NCBI GenBank assembly: GCA_033807695.1
Contig: CM066311.1
Span: 248,001 to 312,000 of the forward strand
Length of the DNA: 64,000 nt
Reading direction: 5' to 3'
Source of the DNA: Daedaleopsis sinensis
Lineage: Eukaryota; Basidiomycota; Agaricomycetes; Polyporales; Polyporaceae
Part shown: positions 20,796 through 32,478 of the stretch, piece after piece
Position numbering within the stretch: position 1 is the first letter of the stretch
How the letters are laid out: the number at the start of each line of letters is the position of its first letter
Notes under the pieces: model-generated
Told to the model about the DNA's origin: nothing
Seen by the model: the letters and a program-made list of their open reading frames with translations, nothing else
Databases searched by the model: none
Position numbers and translations under genes: made by a program

Positions 20796-23700
20796 ATGAA
20801 CCCTCGGCGACAGCAGAAACGTCTACGCAAGACTCTTGTAGACGACGATTTGGCGGCTGACTTCGAAGTCTCTGCGGCCGATGCGGTCGCGAGCGCCGGC
20901 ATGCCCATCCACAACACTGCCGACTCGTTCACGGTGGAGCATGTGTCTGAGGACATGCGTCGTATCCATACCACCACCGTCCCCATTCCTTCCACCTCCC
21001 AGGACGCGTATGGAGCCCAGTCGACCTCGAGCGTACCCCAGCCCCCCAATCCGGACCATCTTCTCCCGGACATTGGCACGGATACAGACTGGGATTCGTT
21101 TCTAATCCCGGAGGAAGAGCTTGCCGGGGAGGAGAGGGAGGTGAACGCTGCGCAGGCAGAGCGCGCAGAACGCTACGCTAGCTCGGTATGGTCTACAAAT
21201 GTCATGATAAACTGAGCACTGCTGACTGCCAGTTTGAACAGGATGAACCTATGAAGTCGTTCATTCCACAGCGGGATATGTACCTGCAGGAAATGCTCCG
21301 CCGCGATGGGCGTGGTCTTGCTACGCAAAAGCGATGTATCAGCTGTCCCGATCGCGCAACGGCTGGGCCGGCAGTTATCCGTTGCGTGTGCTGTACCCCG
21401 GGCCCACTATCTTGCGAGGCGTGCACCGTTCGGGCACATATCTCGAACCCGTACCACAGAATCAAGGTACGCACGCGACATTTCAATGCCGCCTGTGCTT
21501 TTGAACGGCTGTACTGATCATGACGATACAGCGATGGAATGGCCTGATGTTTGAAGACGCTACGCTCAAGAGCATCGGACTTCGCATCCAGCTCGGTCAC
21601 GCGCACGACAAGAGTCGGTGCTCGAATCCGCACTCGGCGCGGGACGACTTCAGCGTGATCGACATCAACGGACGCCATCTTATTGCCTTGGATTTCTGTG
21701 GGTGTGACAACGCGGCCCGTGCTGGGAATGCAGTGCAACAACTCATGCGACACGACCTCTGGCCGGCTACCGATTGCGAACCTAATACGGCGTTCACGTT
21801 CCAGCTTCTTGAACATTACCATATCCAGAGCCTTCAGGGAAAGATCTCCATGAGCGACTACTACACCGCCCTCGAATGCCTTACCGATAACACCGGCACG
21901 TCGGAGGCCCACGATCGTTACAAAGCCTTCATGCGCGTCGCTGCGCAGTGGAGGCACCTCAAACGGTGCAAACGATTTGGCCGAGGTCACGACCCGAGTG
22001 GAGTCATGGGTACCCAGCCCGGTGAGCTCGCAGTGCGCTGCCCAGCCTGTCCACAGCCTGGGATCAATCTGCCCGACAATTGGGACACATGTTCCGACGA
22101 CCTGAAGTGAGCTTACGTTCCTATGACTTCATTTACGAGTGTAGCTGACATATTCTAGGTACCTCTATACTGTGACCATCGCTATCGATGCGTGCTTTCG
22201 TCTCAAGCGGCGCGACGTCTCAAACGAGACGAAGGACCCTATTCTGGGTAGCGGATGGGGGTATTTCGTCGAAGACACAGGCTATCATGAATTACTGCGC
22301 GCGTACGGCGACCAGCAGGAGGTTCGCTTGTTCTTTTGACACACCCTAGTCATTGCTAACAGGTTTACAGATGTCGACATGTACTGGCCTGTCGGCTGTG
22401 GACCACGCAAACTCAAAGTTCTCCCGGGGCTACGCCGCGACGGGTGTTGGAGGAATCTTTTGCGCACGACATGGGTTTTGGCTTGCGCTTGGTGTGGGGG
22501 ATATACAGAGGGGAGAAAAGTGCGTAGCGATCGCTGTTGTTATAACCGCAGTGTGCTGATTGCCTGTATAGATATGTTAACATGGACTATATTTTTGTGT
22601 GCGCTATACGGCGGTGGCTGGTGCTCAACAAGCTCGTGAGCTACGACATTGCTTGTCAGTGGTCGCTCGGGCTCCTTGAGCGCATCTCAAGGTTTCCACC
22701 GCACATCCGAATCGTCATCCCTGAAGGCTCGATCACATATGTGATACCGAAGCTCCACTTCCGTGCCCATCGACGTGAGGGACATTCTCCCTACTCGCTC
22801 AACTACCGCGTGGGATCAGGACGCACCGATGGAGAAGCGCCGGAGCGGGCATGGTGGTGGATCCAGCCCGTCGCTAATGCGACGAAGCAGATGGGTCCTG
22901 GGCAGCGTCAGGGTGTCCTCGAGGACCAGTTCGGTTTCTCAAACTGGCGCAAGATTATCAAAATGCGTGCGTACATCCCTATCCTCATCTATGTGCCTCG
23001 AGAGCGTCAGGCTGATCGCCCATCACAGCGTGGACACTGCGTGATGCGCTACGGGAGGCGCGCAAGGTCTTTGCTGAGCAGAACGCGATCTTCGAGGAGC
23101 TCACTGCGTCTTTGACGGGCGTGCACGATGTCGCACGGTGGAAGGCTGATGTGATCGCATGGGAGCGCGATCCATTCAACCACGACGACCCATACGTGAG
23201 CGTATCCCAAGGTATGTTGTCCGGTTACATCTCTCCTAGGTGACCAACTATCTAATCGCGTCGCTGCAGGACCAACACAGGCCGAGACCGCACGCCAGCT
23301 CGCTGAAGAGGAGCAGGTAGCGAGTGCTGTACCCGGCTACGTTGCATTGCATGACGTCAGCATCGTGGGCTTTGTGACGATGGGGCTGGAGCTGCAAGAG
23401 ACAAAGTACTAAGTTGTCCGTACGTTTGGTGCGATGCGTTTACTGACCAATGCATCAGAGAACGCATCTTCGAGGACGCGAAGAAGGCTACTGCTTCCAG
23501 AGTCACCGGACTCTTCGAACGGCGCACTGCTCTCCGCCGGAAGATGCAGAAATTCCGGGAACTGCAGGCCATCTATATGCCTCGAGCAGTCGCCCTCCTG
23601 AGCGAGGATTCGGCCTGCCGCTTGGACGTGGAGCTCGTCGAAGAAGTGCGACTGGGCCTGCCATCCGAAATTGGTGCCTCGCGTCGTGACGCAGTGTGCT

Positions 23701-24527
23701 CGTCTCGAGTGCGCGAGATCGAGGCGCAGCTGCGCGAGGCCCAATGTCGCGACGCCCTACAGCACTTGCGCAATCAACTGCACACGCTCGAACACCTGTA
23801 CCTGTACAAGAAGACGCACGTCAGGCACCAGGTCGCGAACACCCGCGCGCGCGACGAGATCTCGACTCAAGATGTCCGAAAGCATCGCGCTGTACGTCGA
23901 TACCGACATGCGCGACGCGCGAAGCTCGCGCTGTCCGGTCCTGGTGACTGGGAGCGCGAGTTACGCGCGCTCCAGGATGATGACATCCGCAGCATCCAGG
24001 AAGACGACCCGACATCTGTCCACGCTCGGAAACGTGCGCGCACACACAAGGATCCTGGCCCCGCCGAGGGGCGCCGCAAGATCTCCTGGATTTGGCGTAC
24101 ATCAGACCTCAATGGGACGGACGAGATGGTCGAGTCGTTACGCGTGGAGTGGCTGAAGGCACGCGCACGCGTAATGAGATGGGAGGAGGAGCGTAAGTGG
24201 CTCGTTGAGGAGATACGCCGTGTGCTTGCAAGCCACGTATATGATGAGGCAGAGTGGAGGACTCGCGCTCGCGATGCCACGTCGCCTGATGCGACATTGC
24301 ATGAAGGCCAGGTAGCATATGCGACCAAGCAATCTGCCATTCGCCGCCGCATGCGTGCTACTGCGCTGCGTGTGTGCATTGCAGATGTCCGTGCTACTCA
24401 GGAGAGCGAATGGGTGGGGCTGGACGAGTGGCAGGATGTTGACGACGCTAATATACCCGAAGTGCAGGAGACGATTGACGACATTAGTACGCTGTTAGGT
24501 ATGGATGGAGAAGATATGGACTTGTAG
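20796..24527 (+). CDS. KDZ transposase with CxC2 cysteine cluster (1097 aa, nine exons)
   Basis: Exons 20796-21185, 21233-21466, 21532-22106, 22159-22321, 22371-22519, 22572-22966, 23029-23211, 23270-23405 and 23459-24527 give 3294 bases with every phase agreeing and no stop. Residues 130-240 hold the CxC2-type zinc cluster (CISCPD, CVCCTPGPLSCEAC, then H-x7-H) followed by WNGLMFED and an IQLGH segment typical of KDZ proteins. The RNase H-fold core has the carboxylates D410 (TIAIDACFRLKRR), D529 (VSYDIACQW) and E592 (GRTDGEAPER), with STCTGLSAVDHA and GYAATGVGG between them. The C-terminal third is helical and charged. It should cut at the terminal repeats and reinsert the element. The intact frame argues for recent activity. 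Confidence 0.92.
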
Positions 24528-24563
24528 CCTGGATGGACTTGTAGCCTGGATGGACTCGTAGAG
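24516..24563 (+). repeat. 17-base tandem repeat across the transposase stop codon
   Basis: ATGGACTTGTAGCCTGG occurs twice in tandem (24516-24532 and 24533-24549) and a third, partial copy follows. The transposase stop TAG is in the first unit and recurs in each copy, so the array adds backup stop codons. Confidence 0.7.
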
Positions 24564-24675
24564 TTATCTCAGTTATGACAGATTATATTTGTCTGTTTAT
24601 GAACTATGCTAGCTCCCACCATACTACTTAGCTGAAGTAATAGGATACCAACTCAATCGCTACTAATATGGCAGA

Positions 24676-25129
24676 AGCGCCCGACGACTCGTATGGGGAC
24701 CATCTTTGGCAGCATAGACGCTCGGGTAGCGGAGCCCGAGCTCCCCGACCGCTGTAAGCGCTGCTCCGTCCATTTTAGGCCGTATAGACGCCCGGGTAGC
24801 GGATCCCGAGCTCCCCGGCCGCTGTAAGCGCCAGGTGGCTCTGCTCCGTCCGTTTTAGGCCGCATAAACGCCAGGGTGGCTGAAAACCGCCCAAATTGGG
24901 CAGCTGAGGCGCTCAGCTGGCTTTTTTGGCCATATAACCGCCACAACTGGGTGCACCAGCCGCATTAGGCAGGCTGCCGCGGTGCCGAGCGGTCGCTACA
25001 GCCCTGCACCCGGCCCACCCGCCATAGCCCCGGGGGTTCGTAATGCATCAGAGGCACAGCCTGTACACTTTGCAATAGCACCTATGTTAAGTACCTGTAC
25101 ATGATACATCAGAACTACAACACCTGCTG
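24676..25129 (-). repeat. KDZ right terminal inverted repeat with two internal tandem units
   Basis: 454 bases, inverted match to 11481-12084 minus 150 bases (one 80-base and one 70-base unit fewer). The outer end reads CACCTGCTG against CACTAGGTG at the left, so two terminal bases differ between the two ends. Confidence 0.88.
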
Positions 25130-25806
25130 ACTCCCGCTGGTATGTAGTCGACCGCCGCCGCCTTGCAAGCTTGTTCATCAGTGATGCTATGCTTCTTCAG
25201 AAGTCGGGCAAGGTCGTCAAAGTACCGCTCGACGGTGTCCTTAGATTCCTCATCGAATTGGGGCGCACTCCTTTCCGTACGCAACGGTAGTTTCGATAGA
25301 TCTGCGCTAGCCATTGAATGGATTGTGGGTGGTACTACGGGTGGTAGAGCCGTAGGTAATATTTGAGCGGCGTAGGCTAGCAGGGAAGGAAGGGGGTTCC
25401 TAGGTAGGTTGAAGGCCCCTGCGGTATGTGATAGCGTAGGTCTTGGGTTACTAATTGATTCTGAAGTCAGGAACGGATGGTCCGGAACTTCAATGTCCTC
25501 CTGCTCTTCTTCGGAAGCGTCCTCTAGTTCGGTAAGCGGAGAGTCTGCGAAAACTGCGAAGTTGTTCTCGATAACGGTAGTGAGCTGCTCTGCTCTCTCG
25601 GGGTCTTCTGCTTCGATTTCCTCTAAAGCCTGTTCGGTTTGTCGATGGAGGCGACGGATACGTTCGCTCCGCGTCGGCCGCAAACGTGGGATTCTTGAGC
25701 CGGAACCGGTGGAGACTGTTCTTGAACCCCTCGCGGTGGGCTCCAGAATGATGGGGTAACTCTGGGTCGCTGGGCGAAACACACACCCAAACGAGCACGA
25801 GATCAG
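25129..25806 (-). pseudogene. gag: Gag of Ty3 copy 1, 5' part
   Basis: N-terminal part of the gag frame, cut by the KDZ insertion after the codons for PAGV. The first ATG of the frame is at 25314. Upstream of it the frame stays open for another 164 codons into the 5' LTR (a TAG stop precedes 25806), with protein-like sequence rich in Glu and Arg, as in copy 2. Confidence 0.85.
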
Positions 25807-26655
25807 CTACCTAGTAGGGTGCGAGGTGGAGGACAGGTTCCCGGTGTAGTCGCTCTTCTTCACGTAGCCCGTCGACGATAGACAAGGAAGTTGAGCAACT
25901 TCAGATGGAAGTCAAGCAACTTCCGTGGGTGAGGCTAGTCTGCAAGAGGAGGTTTGAAGACGGACGGTCTTCAATTGAGTGTCGACTAGATGATTCTTGG
26001 ACTCGGACTCGATCTCTGGAGCTACTGCGCTGCTTTGCTGGGCCGCAATCCCGCTGACTTATATACTGTACAAATCGTCACCAAATAAACTACAACTATC
26101 CTACCAATCGTCCAATCATAGGAAACCCTGCTCCTCCCGCGCTCACGTCGCGATCCTCCTCTCCTGAACCCCTACGGCGCACTCCGGTGGTTAGGTAGGT
26201 GTTTGCACCGAGCCTATCACGTCGCCGCTCGACTTGCATCCGCGGTCACGAGAGCGCTTAGTCTTGTGGCGCGTCACCACGTGATCGCGTCTGAAGTCCA
26301 TCCGCTCGTCTTCATAGGCCTCGGAAGGCCGTCCCCCTCACTCCCTTGTCTTCCGGGCCTCTTCCGACGACCTTCGTACCAATTGCTGGACTCCGTGGCG
26401 GTCGCCTAGACCAGACCCTCGATCGATCGCCTCCTCTGTCCTGGCTAGAGCTCTGGCGACCTCGGTCAGCCGCCGGCAGCTCGGCATCGGCTCCTTCGAC
26501 CCTTGGAATGGCATGTCTCCGTACTCGCTCCTTCGGTAGTCGCTCGCCTTCCTTGTGAAGCCGCTCGTCTTCATACTGCGTGAATTGACTGACGGGCGCG
26601 AATAGTGATGGGCTGCGTGGTGTTTCCGGGGCCTAGCTGGTCCTGAGGCTCATCA
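25749..26655 (-). repeat. 5' LTR of Ty3 copy 1
   Basis: 907 bases; TGATGAG...CCCCATCA on the element strand. By eye the only difference from the 3' LTR is G at 26139 (A at 697). The flanking CCGG at 26656-26659 is the second copy of the target duplication. Confidence 0.93.
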
Positions 26656-27190
26656 CCGGTTGAGACTGAGTTGATCCAGTTGACTTTGAGACCGACAAGG
26701 CGCGAAATTTGTCGCTGATTCCAATACATGACTTCGAATCCTTCTTTGCTGCGGGTTTCGGCCCTGTAGACAACGGTCAGTGGATAGATATGCTATAAAT
26801 GGGCACATACTTGGCGTTCGGGTCGAGGGAGTCCATAGCGTTCTCCCACGCCCGGCTGGACGGCTGCGCTTGGGTCGCTCGAGTGCGCTTGGGTGGAGGT
26901 GGGGAACTACTGGGAAGGGTCTCATTGGCGTCCTGATCGCCATCGTCTTCGTCCGAGAGTTCGAAGTGAGGGGGCGGGTCTGGCTTCGACTTTGAAGGGC
27001 GAGCACCAGACGAAGTGTTCTTCTTGGGGGGTTGAGACTGGAGATCGCTTCCTGACTTGCGCTTCTTGGGATGGCTGGACGGAGGAACATCACCAGTCTT
27101 CTTCGCAGTCACCCCCCTGGGTTTGATCGGAGTCTTGGACTTCTGTCCCTGTGGGGTCTTAGAGGCATGGGTGCTGTTGCTACTGGGCAT
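26656..27190 (-). pseudogene. Gene X, 5' part (split by Ty3 copy 1)
   Basis: Minus-strand exon 1 is 27190-26811 and starts at ATG; the donor is GTATGT. Exon 2 begins at 26763 (acceptor CTACAG) and is interrupted at the CCGG target duplication. It continues at 306 on the far side of the retrotransposon. The N-terminal 126 residues are Ser/Pro/Lys-rich and disordered, with basic clusters (KKRKSGSD, PPPPKRTRATQ) and an acidic stretch (SDEDDGDQDANE), suggesting a nuclear protein. Exon 2 codes for a more structured segment (EGFEVMYWNQRQISRLVG). It is divergent from the Plavaka gene with 404 bases between the start codons, so it is probably an accessory gene of the same transposon. No family is recognised. 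Confidence 0.6.
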
Positions 27191-27594
27191 CGTGTCGCAA
27201 ACGGAGATGCGTAAAGGACTGAGTATCAGACGAGGAGTAACTGTGGTGAGAGGTTGAGATGAAGAAATGGGGGGAGTTAACGACAACGGGGGGGTTTTTG
27301 AAGTCAAGTCGGATGGTGGCGGTCGCAGCCATTTCCGAGAACATGAGGACCCGCTAGGACACCGGGGATGCACGTTGATTGAGGCAAGGGCGAGGAACGA
27401 GGTACGAAGTAGAGAGGGAGGTTACCGTTTGACGCCACGGTCGCTTTCTGACAAAGTGTCGGGATCACGTGATGGCCCGAGGAGTTGCTAGTACGTGCCT
27501 GTTCCGTGCTCTCAACTTTGGTGATAGTACACGGCTTACAGCTGGTCCATCTTTCAACAGTATTATACATCTGCTCTCGCAATCTGTACTATCT
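27191..27594. promoter_or_regulatory. Intergenic region between divergent gene X and Plavaka transposase
   Basis: 404 bases with two start codons facing away from each other; both promoters must be here. A run of G residues (GGGGGGGTTTTTG, near 27290) and TCACGTGATG (an E-box-like palindrome, near 27464) are visible. An in-frame ATG at 27472 could extend the Plavaka protein by 41 residues. Confidence 0.4.
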
Positions 27595-30500
27595 ATGGCG
27601 GGTGCTCAGCTTCACTGCAAGACCAAGGGCTGCACATTCTCAGCTCGCACGACTCAAGCTCTCTCTAAACACAAGTGCACATTTCGTCGCGCTGCCATCG
27701 CGCAGGCTCTAGGCAAGCGTGGTGCTCCTCCTCTAGTTGAGCAGCCACTTCCAAAACGACCTCGGTTTTCAAAGGAGGCATCAAAGTCTCAGGAGACCGC
27801 GAGGGAGGAGCCGGACAACTTGAAGGTACGTTCGAACGACATACAATATCAGTCATTGTTGTGTTGATAGTAGTTTATACTATGGCACGTCAGCCGGACT
27901 CGGACTGGGTGGATGAACCCATCTGGGACCTTGCTGGACAAGATGTAGCACAACCTTCGATTCAAGATGTTCCTTCAACATCATCCTCCGCTCACGTACC
28001 CCCTCCGCTATCAACACGAACCGGTCGCGCAGTACGCAGGCCACGGGGATGGGATGATTTCCTACCATCGGCACCCAGCGCTCTCCCATCACAGGTCTCT
28101 CGAGCTTTTACTAGGCAGCAGCTCGAAGCGGCTGCAAGCCCCTCTCCAGAACCCTCGTCTCCCCAGAGGGCGAACAATGACTGCGACGAACTTGAAGAGT
28201 CTACCTGGACGACGCCGTGTGATGCGTTTGGCGTGTTCCGGCGTTTCTCTGGCAGGCAGCCAGCAAAAGACCCAGAAACAGTGTTCTCGCTAGAGTCTGT
28301 CTGTGATGCACCTGGCCTTGAGAAGAGCAAGATGCCGGTAGATCCTGCTGAGTTTGGGGATAGCACGGACACGTCCCCCTACAACAGCGTCTCCTGGCTA
28401 TCACAGGCTCTCCGTGACAACCCCGAGGACACATCTGGGCAGGTCGCCTCGCAGCCAGGGCCTTCCGAGCCCAAGTATGGTCCTTTCGGTGACAGTGCGA
28501 CACAATTCCGGATGTTCGATTGGTTTTATGGGCATGGCTCCGACACACTCTCGAATGAGCGCTTTGACGACCTCATCGACATGCTTGATCCTGCGAAAGG
28601 ATTCGTTGCAGACGATCTCCGAGGCTTCAGTGCCAAGAAGGGGGAAAAGCTACTCGAGGACTGGGTCGAGTCGTCAGACGTATTCCGCGCCGCCCACGGA
28701 TGGCAGGAGTCATCGGTTCAACTACCACTCCCGAAGACGAAGAGCTCATACAGCAATGAGGTGAAGGCACCTCATTTTACGGTCAGCGGGATTCAACACC
28801 GCGACCTTGTCGATCTCATAGCAGGTATCGTTACCGACAAGACTTCTCGTTTCGCACGCGACTATCACTGGGTTCCCAATCAATCCTTCTGGCAGCCACC
28901 TCCTCCACCATCCTTCTCTCCCACACGTTCTGCATCTCCCGCCAGCTCGCACTGCTCCGACTCGTCAGAACACAGCCGAAGCCAGACACCGTCTAATGCA
29001 GAGTCGTCATCCGCCCATCCGCACTCGCAGACTCCTGATTCGTCGACCCCGGGCCCACATTTCTCCTCCTCCCAATCATCCTCTGGCTCTCGTTCAGCGT
29101 CGCCGCCGCCCACTCCACTGCGGGTGTACACCGATTGCTTTAATTCTGATGCGATGAACGAAGAAGACGCGAAGATCCGTCAGATGCCGCGGAACCCGGC
29201 TGATGACCTGAGCGTTGAGTACGCCGTCTTTCCCATTCTTTGCTACTCCGATGCGACGGTCCTCTCGAATTTTGGAACCGCAACTTTGTGGCCAATATAT
29301 GTGTACTTCGGTGGCCTCTCGAAGTACGTGCGTGGACGCCCAACAGAATTTGCTGCCCACCATCTCGCATACATCCCGAGTGTAAGTGGCATTCGTTTCG
29401 CAAAGTGTTTGACCGCCAGTTAATCTGATTCGATGCATGCAGATCGACGACTCGCTTAAAGACTACTATCAAGAAGTATACGGCCAGCCATTAAATGCCG
29501 AGGTCCTAAAGTTCTGCAAGCGCGAACTGTACTGCCGGATTTGGCTCCTGCTTCTCAACGACAAGTTTATGAAGGCTTTCAAGGATGGCATTCTCCTAGA
29601 GTGTGCAGACGGCGTTATCCGCCGCCTCTTCTTGCGCATTTTCACGTACTCTGCTGATTACCCCGAGAAGTAAGCCTGTACTCCGCACGTATAGACTCAT
29701 AACTCAACCTGAGCACTCCATATTTAGGATTCTCATAGCCGCTCTGAAGCCGCTTGCTACATGTTTGTGTCCACGTTGCCTCATCAAGAAAAACGAGATT
29801 GCGGAGTCTGGGTCAGAGGCCGATGCCGCGCGCCGTGCGCTGAAGCGTCAAGATGACCGTCACACACACTCGTTAATCAAGAAGGCACGCAAGCTTGTCT
29901 TCCAGGGCTTCTCGATTGCTGGACGTCGCATTAAGGATCTTCTCCACGAGAAGTCTTTGAACCCTATCCAAGTACGCTGTTCCACTTCCAATCGTGATGG
30001 TGGTGATCATTAAGCATTGATCTTCACAGAGCGCGTTCTCTATGCGTCTCGCCGAGCACGGTGTGAACTCCTACGACATTTTAGCCCCTGATCTTCTCCA
30101 TGAGTTCGAGCTCGGAGTGTGGAAGGGAATCTTTAACCACCTCGCACGGCTACTGCAGTCTCAGGGAGATGCTGTGGAGAAAGAGTTCAACCGGCGGTAA
30201 GTACCACCCGTTCATCGACACTGCTTGTTTGACCTACTGCGCCAGCATGTGTGCAATGCCCAAATGGGGCCGTGATCGTGTACGCAAGTTCTACCACGAC
30301 GTTACCACGCGCAAGCGGCTGGCAGGGCGTGATTACGAAGCATATCTCATTGTAAGTATCTACGTATTCGTTGCGCTCACGCAGATTCAAGTCGTCGAGA
30401 AGGAACTAAAACATATAATGCAGGTAATACTGCCGGTTATCGAAGGACTCTTCGAAGATGATCGGGACAACAAGGTTGTAGCTGACATGCTTTTCGAGCT

Positions 30501-32478
30501 GGGAAATTGGCATGCTCTAGCCAAACTGCGTTTGCACCATGACGTCACGCTCGGGAACCTCGACCAAGCCACGAAGCACATGTACAACGCTGTTCTTGCC
30601 TTTGCAAATACCACATGTGCAACGCACGAGGCGCGCGAACTCCCCTCAGAAACAGATGCTCGCGTGCGTAGGCAGAAGGCTCAGAACCCAGACAGACCAA
30701 CCGATGGCGCCCGGCGAACGGTGACGTTCAATGTCATCAATACATTCAAGTATCACAGCCTAGGCGATTATGTGCAGTACATCAAGCGCTCCGGGACCAC
30801 TGATAATTACAACGCGCAGATGGTACGTCATATTCCAATAGCCTTGAGACTCGACCCGGTGTGCTGACAATATTATAGGGAGAACTTGAACATCGCCACG
30901 TCAAGCGATTCTACAAGCGTACCAACCGCGTCCACTACACCAAACAGATCGCCAAAAAGCAGCGCAACTCATCCATGCTTAGCTCTTGGCGTTCCCGAGA
31001 TTCATACATAGCACCCTCAATACGCCTTCAGCAGAAGAAGCGTCAGGCTATTGCGCGTGCAGAGGCGCGCGAACGTTCCCAGTGGCAGGCTCCCTGTGCA
31101 GATCTCACCGCCATTTCCCCATCTGATCACTACTATATCTCGCACACCCAGCGCTCCCCTCTACATGTCCACTCGTGGGTCGTGCAGCATGCCGATGACG
31201 CCGCTATTAAAGTATGTCGTCAAAATGAACTCTATCCGTCAAATTGACCGGCATTCTCAGAACTTCATTCCCCGCCTGTACGGGCATCTCGCAAGCAGGC
31301 TCTTAGGGGGCAACCTCTATACGGAGTCCGAGGAGTTCACTGAAGACCAGCTCGACAGTGTGCGCATACTCGACGATCAGATGTATCGTCACAAGATGAT
31401 GCGTACCAACTATACCAGCTATGACATGCGCCGCGAGCAAGACTGTATCAGTCCGCGCTCGCAGCCCGACGTAATGGTACTCGCTCTCCAATGGGATGGC
31501 AATCATCCCTTCTGGTTCGCGCGAGTCATGGGCATCTTCCATGTCAACGCGCGGTACGCTGGCCGTGACGCTACACCCTCACAGAAGAAGTGGCGCCGGG
31601 TTGATATCCTCTGGGTACGATGGTTCACGTACGACACTTCTCAGCCTACCGGATTCCAGCACCGGCGTGAACACCGTCTGCAATTCGTTGATGCAAACGA
31701 CCCCGACAATGACCCCTTTGGTTTCATCAACCCCGATGACATCATCCGGGCCACATACATCATGCCTCGCTTCAAGCTGGGTCTCACTGACAGTCTCCTC
31801 GAACACTCATCACTTGCACGTCAAATGCCTGTCCAAGATGGCGATCATGACCACGACTACCTCTCATATGAGGTATCCTTGTATGAATCTACCCCTTTCA
31901 CTAACACTAGCATATGGGATGCTCACATCGATATATACCTTCACAGCTTCGCTGACCGGGATGTGTTCATGCGTCACCACGGTGGCGGCATTGGACATTA
32001 TGAACGCGGTGTGACTGTCGAGGCCTCCCGTGCATATGGCACTCGTATGACACCTGCCGGGAAAGACGCCATCATAGCACCTGCAAACGGTGTACAGGAC
32101 GATGATAACAACGCCGCGAGCTCCCCAAGTATGCCTCGGGATCTTCATGGTGTCCATGCAGGTATAGAACAACCTGGTCCGGTGGATGCAAACTCTGACC
32201 CCGACCTCGACTCCTCGGATGAGCTACGTCCGGACCTAGCCGCTGCTATCGAACAGGATGCCGACCAAGCAGACGAGGGTGCCGGAGACAACGAGCCGGA
32301 TGCTGACGACTACAACGACCTGCAGGAGGAACTTGATGCGGATGGTGACGCACTTCAAGATGGCGAGGGTGGACTGGATGGTCACGCGCACGCTGATGAG
32401 CCTCAGGACCAGCTAGGCCCCGGAAACACCACGCAGCCCATCACTATTCGCGCCCGTCAGTCAATTCACGCAGTATGA
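27595..32478 (+). CDS. Plavaka-type DNA transposase, C-terminus replaced by LTR sequence
   Basis: Exons 27595-27825, 27894-29381, 29443-29669, 29728-29971, 30030-30196, 30246-30351, 30424-30822, 30879-31211 and 31261 onward; phases agree. The N-terminus has a C2H2-like finger (C-x4-C...H-x-C around KTKGCTFSARTTQALSKHKC). Exon 2 has a disordered Ser/Pro region and then VYFGGLSKYVRGRPTEFAAH. The core includes RRLFLRIFTYSADYPEK, CPRCLIKK, APDLLHEFELGVWK, ADMLFELGNWHALAKLRLH and ELEHRHVKRFYKRTNR. SPRSQPDVMVL and HPFWFARVMGIFHV follow. This is the RNase H-fold Plavaka family of basidiomycetes. The native frame is interrupted at 32393 by copy 2 of the retrotransposon. It now runs 28 codons into the LTR and stops at 32478, replacing an acidic tail of about 26 residues. 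The catalytic part is intact. Confidence 0.85.

Larger units (their letters stand above)
11481..25129. mobile_element. KDZ-superfamily DNA transposon with TET/JBP gene (13.65 kb)
   Basis: The insertion is defined exactly by comparison with the uninterrupted gag of copy 2: copy 1 is 13,656 bases longer. The element has long terminal inverted repeats (11481-12084 and 24676-25129; ends read CACTAGGTG and CACCTGCTG) and a 7-9 base target duplication. Four spliced genes lie inside: on the minus strand an unknown 966-aa protein, an unknown 205-aa protein and a TET/JBP-type dioxygenase; on the plus strand the KDZ transposase. Linkage of KDZ transposases with TET/JBP genes in basidiomycetes is established (Iyer and colleagues, 2014). 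All reading frames appear usable, so it may be an autonomous and recent copy. Confidence 0.9.
307..26655 (-). mobile_element. Ty3/gypsy LTR retrotransposon, copy 1 (carries nested KDZ element)
   Basis: Two 907-base LTRs (307-1213 and 25749-26655) bound the element, and CCGG is duplicated at 303-306 and 26656-26659. Without the nested insertion it is 12,693 bases long and colinear with copy 2: every position p pairs with 45393 - p up to the insertion and with 59049 - p beyond it, so I see no indel between the copies. Order along the element's sense strand: LTR, gag with protease, pol, three antisense genes, polypurine tract, LTR. Gag is cut by the KDZ insertion, so this copy cannot make Gag. 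Pol is open from end to end. An antisense-gene splice donor is also mutated (see 2759-5023). Confidence 0.92.

Noticed and set aside
11481..25129. CACTA-superfamily assignment from the left end sequence CACTA
   Set aside because: The other end reads CAGCA, the target duplication is 7-9 bases rather than 3, and the transposase is clearly of the KDZ family.
30352..30423. Additional 39-base exon in the Plavaka gene (acceptor at about 30384)
   Set aside because: It would need an intron of about 33 bases and adds a segment not expected in the family; one 72-base intron restores the conserved order.
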